Part shown: positions 57,341 to 64,000 of the stretch, piece after piece
Position numbering within the stretch: position 1 is the stretch's first letter
Layout of the letters: every line of letters starts with the position of its first letter
NCBI GenBank assembly: GCA_025149125.1
Contig: CP102272.1
Coordinates: 4,092,001 to 4,156,000, forward strand
Direction: 5' to 3'
Length of the DNA stretch: 64,000 bases
From: [Clostridium] asparagiforme DSM 15981
Lineage (GTDB): Bacteria; Bacillota; Clostridia; Lachnospirales; Lachnospiraceae
Position numbers and translations under genes: made by a program
Notes under the pieces: generated by a model
Database searches by the model: none
What the model saw: the letters and a program-made list of their open reading frames with translations, nothing else
What the model was told of the DNA's origin: nothing

Positions 57341-58507
57341 ATGAACCAGTATAATTTTGATGAAATCATTGACCGCACCGGCACCGACTGCCTGAAATGG
57401 GACGACAACGGCAGCCCGGACATCCATCCCATGTGGGTGGCAGACATGGACTTCGCGGTGGCTCCCGAGATTCAGGCCGCCATGGAGCGCCGCCTGCGCC
57501 ACCCCGTGTACGGCTATACCTTCCACGGCGACGGCCTGCTCTCCGCCATCACCTCCTGGGTGGGACGCCGCTACCACTGGAACATTGAGAAAGAGTGGGT
57601 GGAATTCAGCCCCGGCGTGGTGCCCGCCCTGTCCATGAGCGTGCTGGCCTTCACCAATCCCGGCGACCGGGTGATCATCATGACGCCGGTGTACCGCCCC
57701 TTCTACAACTCCGTGCGGGAGAACGGCCGGGTGATCGTAAACCACCAGCTGTCCAAGGATGAGAACGGCTACTACACCATCGATTTTGACCGCCTGGAAG
57801 CCCAGATCGATAAGCGCACCAAGATGATCATGATGTGCAATCCCCACAACCCCGCCGGCCGCGTATGGACCCGTGAGGAGTTGACCGCTCTGGCGGACAT
57901 CGCCAAACGCCACGACCTGATCGTAGTCTCCGACGAGATCCACGCGGACTTCATTTACTCCGGCCACGAGCACATTTCCATCGCCTCCCTGTCCGAGGAC
58001 ATGGCGAACCGCACCGTGACCGCCTACGCGCCCAGCAAGACCTTCAACCTGGCGGGGCTCTGCCAGTCCTACGTGGTGATCCCCAATCCCCGGATGCGGG
58101 ACGCCTACATGGCCATCTACGACGGCTGCATGGACCTTGGAAGCAACGTGTTCGGCATGACCGCCCTGACCGCGGCCTACAACGAGGCCGAGGGCTGGCT
58201 GGACCAGCTTTTGGTCTACCTGGAGGCCAACCGGGACTACGCGGTGGACTATATCCGCAAAAACATCCCCGAAATCAAGGTCTGCGTGCCAGAGGGCACC
58301 TATCTGCTGTGGCTGGACTGCGCGGGACTTGGACTGAAAAACGAGGAGCTGAACCAGTTTTTCCTGGAAAAGGCCAAGGTGCGCATGAACATGGGCTACC
58401 GCTTCGGCGAGCAGGCCGACACCTTTATGCGCCTCAACATCGGCTGTCCCAGAGCGCTCCTGGACGAAGGACTGTCACGGATTGAACGGGCGGTAAAGGC
58501 GCGCTGA
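57341..58507 (+). CDS. patB: PatB/MalY-type cystathionine beta-lyase (PLP)
   Basis: 388 residues, fold type I. Start: MNQYNFDEIIDRTGTDCLKW and PMWVADMDFAVAPEIQ, the PatB/MalY hallmark. PLP residues: CNPHNPAGRVW, VSDEIHADF with the Asp, and YAPSKTFNLAGL with the Schiff-base Lys. The C-terminal RLNIGCPRALLDEGLSRI is also typical. Such enzymes split cystathionine, cysteine and cysteine S-conjugates into a thiol, pyruvate and ammonia. In this operon it would act on amino acids freed from peptides. Confidence 0.92.
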   Translation: MNQYNFDEIIDRTGTDCLKWDDNGSPDIHPMWVADMDFAVAPEIQAAMERRLRHPVYGYTFHGDGLLSAITSWVGRRYHWNIEKEWVEFSPGVVPALSMSVLAFTNPGDRVIIMTPVYRPFYNSVRENGRVIVNHQLSKDENGYYTIDFDRLEAQIDKRTKMIMMCNPHNPAGRVWTREELTALADIAKRHDLIVVSDEIHADFIYSGHEHISIASLSEDMANRTVTAYAPSKTFNLAGLCQSYVVIPNPRMRDAYMAIYDGCMDLGSNVFGMTALTAAYNEAEGWLDQLLVYLEANRDYAVDYIRKNIPEIKVCVPEGTYLLWLDCAGLGLKNEELNQFFLEKAKVRMNMGYRFGEQADTFMRLNIGCPRALLDEGLSRIERAVKAR

Positions 58508-58525
58508 CAAACGGGGGAAATGACT

Positions 58526-59125
58526 ATGAATTGGAACCGCATTCGTGAAGAACGGAAGAAAAAGGGATACACGCTGGCCCAGGTGGCCCGGGAGACCGGT
58601 TACAGCATCGGATATATTTCCCAGCTGGAACGCAATCAAAAGGAACCGTCCCTGGCCGCTCTGCGGAAAATTGCGGCCTGCCTCGGCTGTTCCGAGGTCT
58701 ACCTGATTATGGGCCAGGAAAATGAGACCGCCGTGTCCCACTCACCGGATCAGGACACGCCCTACGGTCCCGGTTACATACTCCGCAGGGACCAGCGGGT
58801 TCCCATGAAAATACCGGAGATCGACACGGCCTACTCGATCTTCACGCCGGACCGGCTGCCGGATAACCACAAACCCTGCATGACCGGGCTTTTCGTCACC
58901 TTAAAGCCCGGCTGCTGGGTCACGGAGACTATGATCCTGCACCAGAACATGGACGAAACCGTGCTGATCACAGAGGGACAGCTGGAAGTTCACATCGGAA
59001 CCCATGTGTACGACGCCGGCACCGGGGACTGTCTCTACATTCCCCAGAATACGCTTCACAACTATCTGAACACCGGCCTGAAGGATGCCCAGTGCATCGT
59101 ATTCTTCTCAGACCTGATCTATTAG
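58526..59125 (+). CDS. XRE-cupin transcriptional regulator
   Basis: 199 residues from ATG 58526 (MNWNRIREER); an ATG two codons earlier sits too close to the GGGGG ribosome site. N-terminal HTH_3: TLAQVARETGYSIGYISQLERNQKEPSLAALRKIA. C-terminal cupin: LITEGQLEVHIGTHVYDAGTGDCLYIPQNTLHNYLN. Proteins of this build usually regulate amino-acid or polyamine catabolism genes beside them. The palindrome between dppA and oppA is a likely binding site; this is inference. Confidence 0.92.
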   Translation: MNWNRIREERKKKGYTLAQVARETGYSIGYISQLERNQKEPSLAALRKIAACLGCSEVYLIMGQENETAVSHSPDQDTPYGPGYILRRDQRVPMKIPEIDTAYSIFTPDRLPDNHKPCMTGLFVTLKPGCWVTETMILHQNMDETVLITEGQLEVHIGTHVYDAGTGDCLYIPQNTLHNYLNTGLKDAQCIVFFSDLIY

Positions 59126-59133
59126 GAGGACTT

Positions 59134-60135
59134 ATGACTATTCAATACACCATTGACGGGCATTTCGACATGCTCGGGGATGTCTGCCAGCGCAGACGGA
59201 ACGGGGAGCGGGAGGTGATACGCCGCTGCTTCTACCCCGCCTTCGCGGCCGGGCATGTGACGGGCGTGGTCGCCTCAATCTTTGTGGACAGCTGCCGCCT
59301 GCCCTACGGCGCCTTGGAGGACGCCATGGAGCAGGTGGGCGCGCTGCACTGCGAGATCGCAGAGTCCCCGGACATTCTCATGCTGTGCACCTGCGCGGCG
59401 GATTTCGAGGAGGCGGCCCGCAGCAAAAAACTGGGCGTGCTCATGTCCTTTGAGGGGGCGGAGCCCGTCTCCTCCCTGACGCTGCTCCACAGCTTTTACG
59501 CCGCGGGGGTGCGGGGCCTTGGACTGGCCTGGAGCCGCAGAAACCAGGCTGCGGACGGCTGCGATTTCATGGGCGGACTGAAAAAAGGCGGGTTGACCCA
59601 GTTCGGCCTGGACCTGGTCCGGGAGGCGGAGAAGCTCTCCATGCTCATCGACATCAGCCACTTGAGCGACGAGGGCGTTGAGGACGTGCTGAACCATACT
59701 TCCTGCCCCATCGTCGCCACCCACAGCAACGCCCGCGCCATCGCCTCCAACAACCGCAATCTGACCGACGCCCAGATGGCGGAACTGGCAAAAAGGGGCG
59801 GACTGGCCGGTTTAAACGGCTGCAGCATCATCGCCTCGGAGACAAAGGAAGGCGCCAGCCAGGAAAAGCTCATCGAACACCTGGATCACATGATCGATGT
59901 GATGGGCGAGGACCACGTGGGCTTCGGTTTCGACTTCTGCGATCAGTTCCTGACCGGAAGCTCGGCCCAGGATCTGGCCCGTATGCCCTATGTGTCCTTT
60001 GATCTGGTGGGCGGCCACGGGGCGTTACCGGAGTTTATCGGCCGGCTGGCGGACCACGGCTACGGGGAAACGCGCCTGAAAAAGATCGCCGGTGAAAACT
60101 GGCTGGAGCTGTTTAGAAGATTAGAGGCGAAATGA
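59134..60135 (+). CDS. M19-family membrane-type dipeptidase
   Basis: 333 residues from ATG 59134 (MTIQYTIDGHFDMLGD), after TTAGGAGGA; the upstream in-frame start lies inside the regulator gene. Metal ligands: the HxD motif in DGHFDML, Glu in MSFEGAEPV, His in LIDISHLSDEG and ATHSNARAI. Renal-dipeptidase relatives cleave dipeptides including cysteinylglycine and those with a C-terminal D-residue. It has no signal peptide, so it acts on peptides already imported by Opp. Confidence 0.94.
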   Translation: MTIQYTIDGHFDMLGDVCQRRRNGEREVIRRCFYPAFAAGHVTGVVASIFVDSCRLPYGALEDAMEQVGALHCEIAESPDILMLCTCAADFEEAARSKKLGVLMSFEGAEPVSSLTLLHSFYAAGVRGLGLAWSRRNQAADGCDFMGGLKKGGLTQFGLDLVREAEKLSMLIDISHLSDEGVEDVLNHTSCPIVATHSNARAIASNNRNLTDAQMAELAKRGGLAGLNGCSIIASETKEGASQEKLIEHLDHMIDVMGEDHVGFGFDFCDQFLTGSSAQDLARMPYVSFDLVGGHGALPEFIGRLADHGYGETRLKKIAGENWLELFRRLEAK

Positions 60136-60166
60136 TACACATTACCGGAACCATCAGGAGGAAATC

Positions 60167-61708
60167 ATGAATCAGAACCTTGAAGAAAATGTGAGACAGA
60201 TATTATCGAGATGGACAGAGGGGCTTTGCCCGGGCGGACAGGTGTTGATCCGCAAAGGCGGGGAAACCTTCTACGAGGGCTGCTTTGGCTACGGGAACCT
60301 GGAAAACCGGATTCCCATCACGCCGGAGAGCATCTTTCACATCGCGTCCATCTCCAAGCAGTTTACCGTGCTCTCCGTTCTGCTGCTGCAGGAGGACGGC
60401 CTGCTGAGTGTGGACGACGACATCCGCCGCTATGTGGGAGACCTGATCCGCTTTGAGGAGCCGGTGACCCTGCGCCAGATGTTCAACAACGTCAGCGGCA
60501 TCCGGGACCAGTGGGAGCTGCTGTTCATGCGGGGGATCAAGATCAACGACTCCATCGACATGGAGGACGTAAACGAGACCATCCGCCTGCAGAAATCGCT
60601 GAACTTCCCGCCCCAGGAGGGCTATCTCTACAGCAACACGGGCTTTCACCTCTTGTCCGTGATCGTGGAGCGTTTAAGCGGCATGAGCTTTCCCCAGTTT
60701 GTGAGGGAGCGCATCTTTAAGCCCCTGCACATGGACAACACCCTGGTGCGGGGCAGCTACAGCCAGATCATCCCGGGACTGGCCTACTCCTACCAGGACG
60801 ACGGCACCGGGACCTACTACTACAATCCGCTTAACTACTCCCTTTACGGACCCACCAGCGTCAACACCTGCGCCCGGGATCTGATCAAAATACTGGACGA
60901 GTACCGCAATCCCTCCCTGTTCAGCCCCAAGACGGTAAAAACCGTTCTCACCGCGGCTGTGCTCAAGGACGGCAGTGAGATCGAATACTGCGGCGGCATG
61001 ATGACCCATGTCTGGAACGGCCTCAAGGTCTACGAGCACGGAGGCGCGGACGCCGCTTACCGCGCCCAGCTTCTGTGGATTCCCGAGAAGGAGCTGGAGG
61101 TGGTTCTGCTCAGCAACACCACCACCTACATGGCCTCCGTGGCGGCCAAGAAGCTGGCCGCGCTGGCGCTGGGGCTGGAGCCCGATTCCAGCGCCGCAGA
61201 CGTGCAGAACGCCTGCGCGGCCTGCCCCGGCATCTTCGTGACCGCGCTTCCGGACGATCCGGTTGTGATGGAGATCACAGAGCAGGACGGAGCGTTTTAC
61301 ATGAAGCGCGAGTACGGACCCGCGCCGCTGATCCCACAGGAAAACGGCTCCTACCGGGTTGGATCCCTGGACGAATACCTGGTGTTCCACGGCGATACTT
61401 TGGAGCACCTGCTTCCCACCCGGACCGCCGCCCTGCGCCGGGCGCAGCAGTCCGCGCCGGTGGACTGCCCGCTGCGTCCGGGGGATTATTATCAGGACGA
61501 AACCCTCTGCATGCTAACGATCTGCTGGAAGGGCGAAGGTCTTGTGATCTCCCACCCGCGCTACGGGACAACACCTCTGTACTTTACTGCGGACCAGCGG
61601 GGAATCTTCGGTTTCGGCCCGGACTTTGTGATGTATGTCACGCCCTGCCAGGGTGGAATCTCCCTGGACGGCTACCGGGCGCGGCACATGGTCTGCCGTG
61701 CCTTATAG
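60167..61708 (+). CDS. Beta-lactamase-fold serine hydrolase (class C/D-aminopeptidase-like)
   Basis: 513 residues; AGGAGG precedes the ATG. The catalytic set of the PF00144 family is visible: S61-x-x-K64 in IASISKQFT, Y155-S-N157 in GYLYSNTGF, and the third motif HGG in VYEHGGADAAY. The last ~170 residues form a separate beta-rich domain like the C-terminal domains of D-aminopeptidases. There is no signal peptide, which argues for an intracellular peptidase or esterase. Its 3' end overlaps the convergent gene by 6 nt. Confidence 0.88.
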   Translation: MNQNLEENVRQILSRWTEGLCPGGQVLIRKGGETFYEGCFGYGNLENRIPITPESIFHIASISKQFTVLSVLLLQEDGLLSVDDDIRRYVGDLIRFEEPVTLRQMFNNVSGIRDQWELLFMRGIKINDSIDMEDVNETIRLQKSLNFPPQEGYLYSNTGFHLLSVIVERLSGMSFPQFVRERIFKPLHMDNTLVRGSYSQIIPGLAYSYQDDGTGTYYYNPLNYSLYGPTSVNTCARDLIKILDEYRNPSLFSPKTVKTVLTAAVLKDGSEIEYCGGMMTHVWNGLKVYEHGGADAAYRAQLLWIPEKELEVVLLSNTTTYMASVAAKKLAALALGLEPDSSAADVQNACAACPGIFVTALPDDPVVMEITEQDGAFYMKREYGPAPLIPQENGSYRVGSLDEYLVFHGDTLEHLLPTRTAALRRAQQSAPVDCPLRPGDYYQDETLCMLTICWKGEGLVISHPRYGTTPLYFTADQRGIFGFGPDFVMYVTPCQGGISLDGYRARHMVCRAL

Positions 61709-62113
61709 GGAAGCCAGAACGGATCCGCTGTCGTAGATCAGCGCCAGCACCAGCTCGTCCCCGTCCCGGCTGATCAGGATATCCTCCGCCATAAACAGGG
61801 CCACGCGCAGGCTGCGGCAGCTCTCGGCAATCCGCAGATCGTCCGCACAGCGTAAGGCGGCGGTGATACTCCCGTCGCTGTCCCACTCCACCTCCAGAAG
61901 CGAAGAGCTGGCCCTGGCAAAGCCGCGCAGCGCGGGCAGAACCGCCTGCTCAAACCACTGCCGGCCCCTGGCCAGCCGCTCCGCTTCGGCCGCGCGCTTC
62001 ACGTCCTGAATCGACTCCCAGACCTGCATGCGCTGCCCGGGAGATAGTGCCTCAATCTCCGCGTATACTGTTTCCTCCAGTTTTTCCGTTTTTCGATAAT
62101 CGTACTGTTCCAT
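61703..62113 (-). CDS. Unrecognised small protein, paralog of 62779-63180
   Basis: 136 residues from ATG 62113 (MEQYDYRKTEK), with GGAGG 8 nt upstream; five extra upstream codons would place the ribosome site inside the gene. The paralog starts METYDYTE, which supports this start. The N-terminal third is a charged helix (LSPGQRMQVWESIQDVKRAAE), then RQWFEQAVLPALRGFARASSSLL and a strand-rich end (SCRSLRVALFMAEDILISRDGDELVLALIYD). No membrane segment, signal or known motif was found. Function unknown. Confidence 0.7.
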   Translation of the reverse strand: MEQYDYRKTEKLEETVYAEIEALSPGQRMQVWESIQDVKRAAEAERLARGRQWFEQAVLPALRGFARASSSLLEVEWDSDGSITAALRCADDLRIAESCRSLRVALFMAEDILISRDGDELVLALIYDSGSVLASL

Positions 62114-62139
62114 TTCCATTTCCTCCATAATTTTGCTTC

Positions 62140-62168
62140 ATTATACCGACTATATTCAGTATATTCAA
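62140..62168 (-). promoter_or_regulatory. Promoter of the left paralog
   Basis: On the minus strand TTGAAT (62168-62163), a 17-nt spacer and consensus TATAAT (62145-62140). A direct repeat TATATTCA-G-TATATTCA (62151-62167) covers its upstream part. Confidence 0.7.
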
Positions 62169-62210
62169 GATGAAATTTGCCACTTATAGTTAGTGATGAG
62201 GTGAAATACC

Positions 62211-62426
62211 ATGTATGATTATAGTCCGCTGTGGCAAACGATGAGGGAAATGGGCATCACAACCTATCGGCTGATCAAGGAAGGAATTGACAAAAAAACG
62301 CTTTCAAATCTGCAGCACAATAAAAATGTTACGGTACTGACCCTGGAAAAGCTGTGTACCATATTGAATTGTTCCGTGGAGAATGTTGTCAGAATCGTGC
62401 CGGAAGAAAAAGGAGAGGAAGCTTAG
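62211..62426 (+). CDS. Small XRE/Cro-type HTH protein
   Basis: 71 residues, after GAGGTG. The whole protein is one helix-turn-helix of the YozG/Cro-C1 type: MREMGITTYRLIKEGIDKKTLSNLQHNKNVTVLTLEKLCTILNCSVENVV. It is divergent from the left paralog, with 97 nt between the starts, and could regulate it. Its stop overlaps the stop of the convergent HTH gene by 4 nt. Confidence 0.85.
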   Translation: MYDYSPLWQTMREMGITTYRLIKEGIDKKTLSNLQHNKNVTVLTLEKLCTILNCSVENVVRIVPEEKGEEA

Positions 62427-62650
62427 TCCTCTCCTTTTTCTTCGCCCTCCTTGAACTCCAGAAGATCCGAAATATCACATTTTAAAAACTCACAGAGCCT
62501 GGCCATGATGGTGAGGTCCACCCTGCTGATCTTATTCTTACAGTAATTGTTGAGCTGCGTCCGCTGCATCAGGCATGCCTTGCAGACACTGTTCTTGCTG
62601 CAGTTATGCTCCTTCAGGTACGACTCCAGCTTTATCTCAATCCGTCCCAC
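62423..62650 (-). CDS. Second small HTH protein, Cys-rich
   Basis: 75 residues from GTG 62650 (VGRIEIKLES), with AGAGGGGG 6 nt upstream. An ATG at 62695 is open but lies within the predicted promoter. The protein is a small XRE-like HTH: IKLESYLKEHNCSKNSVCKACLMQRTQLNNYC, then ISRVDLTIMARLCEFLKCDISDLLEF. Six Cys in 75 residues is unusual and could mean redox or metal sensing. It is divergent from the right paralog. Confidence 0.75.
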   Translation of the reverse strand: MGRIEIKLESYLKEHNCSKNSVCKACLMQRTQLNNYCKNKISRVDLTIMARLCEFLKCDISDLLEFKEGEEKGED

Positions 62651-62678
62651 GCTGCACCCCCTCTTTTTCAGTACACTA

Positions 62679-62723
62679 ATTATATGGGTAGACATGTACC
62701 AAAATAAGATGTATTATAATACA
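62679..62723. promoter_or_regulatory. Overlapping divergent promoters with a 14-nt palindrome
   Basis: Minus strand: TTATTT (62707-62702), 17 nt, TATAAT (62684-62679). Plus strand: TAGACA (62689-62694), 17 nt, TATTAT (62712-62717). The plus -10 lies in TGTATTATAATACA (62710-62723), a perfect palindrome. One bound protein could control both genes. Confidence 0.55.
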
Positions 62724-62778
62724 GGCTGTACATATATAACATTATGTAGCAAATCGCAACAGGAGGTATTAACTTACT

Positions 62779-63180
62779 ATGGAAACCTATGATTACACAG
62801 AAGGCGGGGCCGGCTGCGACATCAGCTCCCAGATAGACGCTATGTCCGCCAGAGAGCTGCAGGCCGCGGCTGAAGCCATCCGGGCCATCCGTCAGACCAG
62901 CGCCCACGCGCGGCTGGACAGCAGCCGGGCCTGGTTCGACGCCGCGATTCTGCCTGCGCTGCGGGATTTCGCCGAGATGACCGCCTCCGTCCTGGTGATT
63001 GCAGACCAGGACCGCCCCATCGTCAACGCCGTCATCCGCAACTCCGAGGGGTTGGACATCACGGGCAGCTGCAAATGCATGAAAATGGCGCTGAACCTGG
63101 CGGACCACATCTACATCGGCATGGAGGACGGCCAGCCGGCCCTCTCCCTGGTGTTCGACTGCCAAAATTATATCGACTGA
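62779..63180 (+). CDS. Unrecognised small protein, paralog of 61703-62113
   Basis: 133 residues, after AGGAGGT. It aligns along its length with the left paralog: METYDY at the start, SRAWFDAAILPALRDFAEMTASVL against RQWFEQAVLPALRGFARASSSLL, ITGSCKCMKMALNLADHIYIGMEDG against IAESCRSLRVALFMAEDILISRDGD, and LSLVFD against LALIYD. Roughly one third of residues are identical by eye. The pattern of a helical N-terminus and strand-rich C-terminus with a conserved SC pair is the same. Function unknown. Confidence 0.72.
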   Translation: METYDYTEGGAGCDISSQIDAMSARELQAAAEAIRAIRQTSAHARLDSSRAWFDAAILPALRDFAEMTASVLVIADQDRPIVNAVIRNSEGLDITGSCKCMKMALNLADHIYIGMEDGQPALSLVFDCQNYID

Positions 63181-63219
63181 GCGCGGGCCACAGGCCGCGC
63201 CGGCGACCCATTGCATTCA
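63181..63219 (-). repeat. Dispersed GC-rich 3'-end repeat, copy E
   Basis: On the minus strand TGAATGCAATGGGTCGCCGG follows directly on the T run of the tRNA-Gln terminator. It also abuts the stop codon of the plus-strand paralog gene. Confidence 0.75.
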
Positions 63220-63246
63220 AAAAAACCTCATGGAAACTCCATGAGG
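63219..63246 (-). terminator. Terminator of tRNA-Gln
   Basis: CCTCATGGA pairs perfectly with TCCATGAGG around GTT (minus strand), followed by seven T. Confidence 0.92.
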
Positions 63247-63254
63247 CTTCTGAG

Positions 63255-63327
63255 CTGGGCTACTTGGATTCGAACCAAGAAAATGACGGAGTCAGAGTCC
63301 GTTGCCTTACCATTTGGCGATAGCCCA
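63255..63327 (-). tRNA. tRNA-Gln (anticodon CTG)
   Basis: A 73-nt cloverleaf: acceptor TGGGCTA pairing with TAGCCCA, discriminator G, D arm with GCCAAATGGTAAGGC, anticodon loop CTCTGAC giving CTG, T arm TTGGTTCGAATCCAA. No CCA is encoded. Confidence 0.95.
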
Positions 63328-63419
63328 ATTTTCAGTTTTAATTCCGCAGCCCTCAGTGCCGGCTGCGGAATTTATTATATCATACTGTAAAAATTAGTCA
63401 AGCATTTTTTTCTAATTTT

Positions 63420-64000
63420 TTAAATAATTCCCACAATAATTGCAAAAAGCATCATCACCACGCTCAGCGCCCACAGCGGCAGGAAGGAAAACTTGATGTG
63501 TTCCTTCAGATCCACCCCGGCTAAACCGATGGCCAGGAAGGTGGGCGGCACCACCGGACTCACGGACAGGCCCACGTTCTCGCCGATCAGCATAGCGCGC
63601 CCCACGGTGTCCAGGGTGACGCCGAAGGGCTCCACGATCTGGCCGATAATCGGCATGATGCCGTAGTAGTAGGGATCCGGCCCCAAAACCATTCCCAGAG
63701 GAGCGCCCAGAGCGCCCACAATGTAGTGCAGATAGCGCTGCAGGCCAACGGGAAGGGCGCTTATGAGCACCTTGGACATTTCCAGAACCATTCCGGTCTG
63801 GGTCATCACGCCCAGGAAAATACCCGCGCAGAGCAGGGTGACGGTCAGCATGATGCTGGAGGGCGCGTGGGCCTGGATCCGCTTCTGCTGAAGCTGGGGA
63901 TCCGGATAGTTGACCGCCAGCACGATGATGGTGCCCACCATGAACACCGCGTAGGTGGGAAGCCATTTCTGCACCAGGGCGATGATCAGCACAATGGTGA
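63420..64000 (-). CDS. CitMHS-family carboxylate transporter (partial)
   Basis: The C-terminal 193 residues of a membrane protein whose start lies beyond the right edge. The features fit CitMHS (citrate-metal:H+ symporter) and its relatives: GAPLGMVLGPDPYYYGIMPIIGQI in the re-entrant region, and GENVGLSVSPVVPPTFLAIGLAGVDLKEHIKFSF. About five hydrophobic segments are visible. Substrate not known; family members carry citrate or other organic acids. Five bases separate it from an AT-rich stretch before tRNA-Gln. Confidence 0.82.
   Translation of the reverse strand, partial: TIVLIIALVQKWLPTYAVFMVGTIIVLAVNYPDPQLQQKRIQAHAPSSIMLTVTLLCAGIFLGVMTQTGMVLEMSKVLISALPVGLQRYLHYIVGALGAPLGMVLGPDPYYYGIMPIIGQIVEPFGVTLDTVGRAMLIGENVGLSVSPVVPPTFLAIGLAGVDLKEHIKFSFLPLWALSVVMMLFAIIVGII

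Overview
The window reads as chromosomal DNA of a GC-rich anaerobic Firmicute, most likely a Lachnospiraceae member of the Enterocloster/Lachnoclostridium type. This is inferred from the family mix (DUF5688 protein, split ThrE exporter, FtsEX with an EnvC-like hydrolase and CtpA, PucR-type regulator next to an orphan MsmK-type ATPase, YitT, CvfB), from Gram-positive signals (strong AGGAGG ribosome sites, TTGACA-N17-TATAAT promoters) and from the absence of any outer-membrane gene. No insertion sequence, phage module or CRISPR array was seen.

Layout. 0-3 kb: a TctABC tricarboxylate transporter (TctA cut by the window edge) divergent from a LysR gene, then tRNA-Arg(CCG). 3-6 kb: a two-gene ThrE exporter and an L,D-transpeptidase. 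6-13.8 kb: DUF5688, FeoAB with a readable promoter/operator, aspartate dehydrogenase with an aminotransferase and a LysR gene, and a cell-wall-binding repeat protein. 13.9-16 kb: uvrB. 16-20.7 kb: an AT-rich island holding a decayed DUF1016/YhcG nuclease remnant and an acquired-looking cassette (SLC13 transporter, enolase-superfamily dehydratase, LysR). 20.8-24.5 kb: a MATE pump and PadR regulator sharing a palindromic control region, followed by an ABC-2 exporter. 24.5-28.8 kb: one very large multi-PAS hybrid histidine kinase. 29-38.7 kb: core envelope and housekeeping genes (CtpA, EnvC-like M23, FtsX, FtsE, PucR-type regulator, MsmK-type ATPase, YitT, CvfB, acyl-ACP thioesterase).

39-48.2 kb: a molybdenum hydroxylase operon. 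A divergent TetR gene appears to control, through two matching operators, an MFS transporter, the 2Fe-2S subunit, the molybdopterin subunit, an unusual FAD subunit with a whole GltD-like NAD(P)H dehydrogenase inserted in it, a NifU/IscU-like scaffold, and a MobA-like nucleotidyltransferase fused to an HD domain. 48.2-61.7 kb: a peptide uptake and breakdown locus. OppABCDF and a cysteine desulfidase run left; a D-aminopeptidase, a PatB/MalY C-S lyase, a cupin regulator, an M19 dipeptidase and a beta-lactamase-fold hydrolase run right. The two arms share a palindrome made of their own -35 boxes. The oppA gene is frameshifted at a 12-base G tract. A roughly 300-nt giant inverted repeat of unknown nature lies between tetR and the cysteine desulfidase gene. 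61.7-63.2 kb: an unrecognised locus of two paralogous small proteins around two small HTH proteins. The window ends with tRNA-Gln(CTG) and a truncated CitMHS transporter.

A short GC-rich repeat occurs at least six times, always on the minus strand and directly after terminators or at stop codons. In two cases its first three bases are the TGA stop of the upstream gene.
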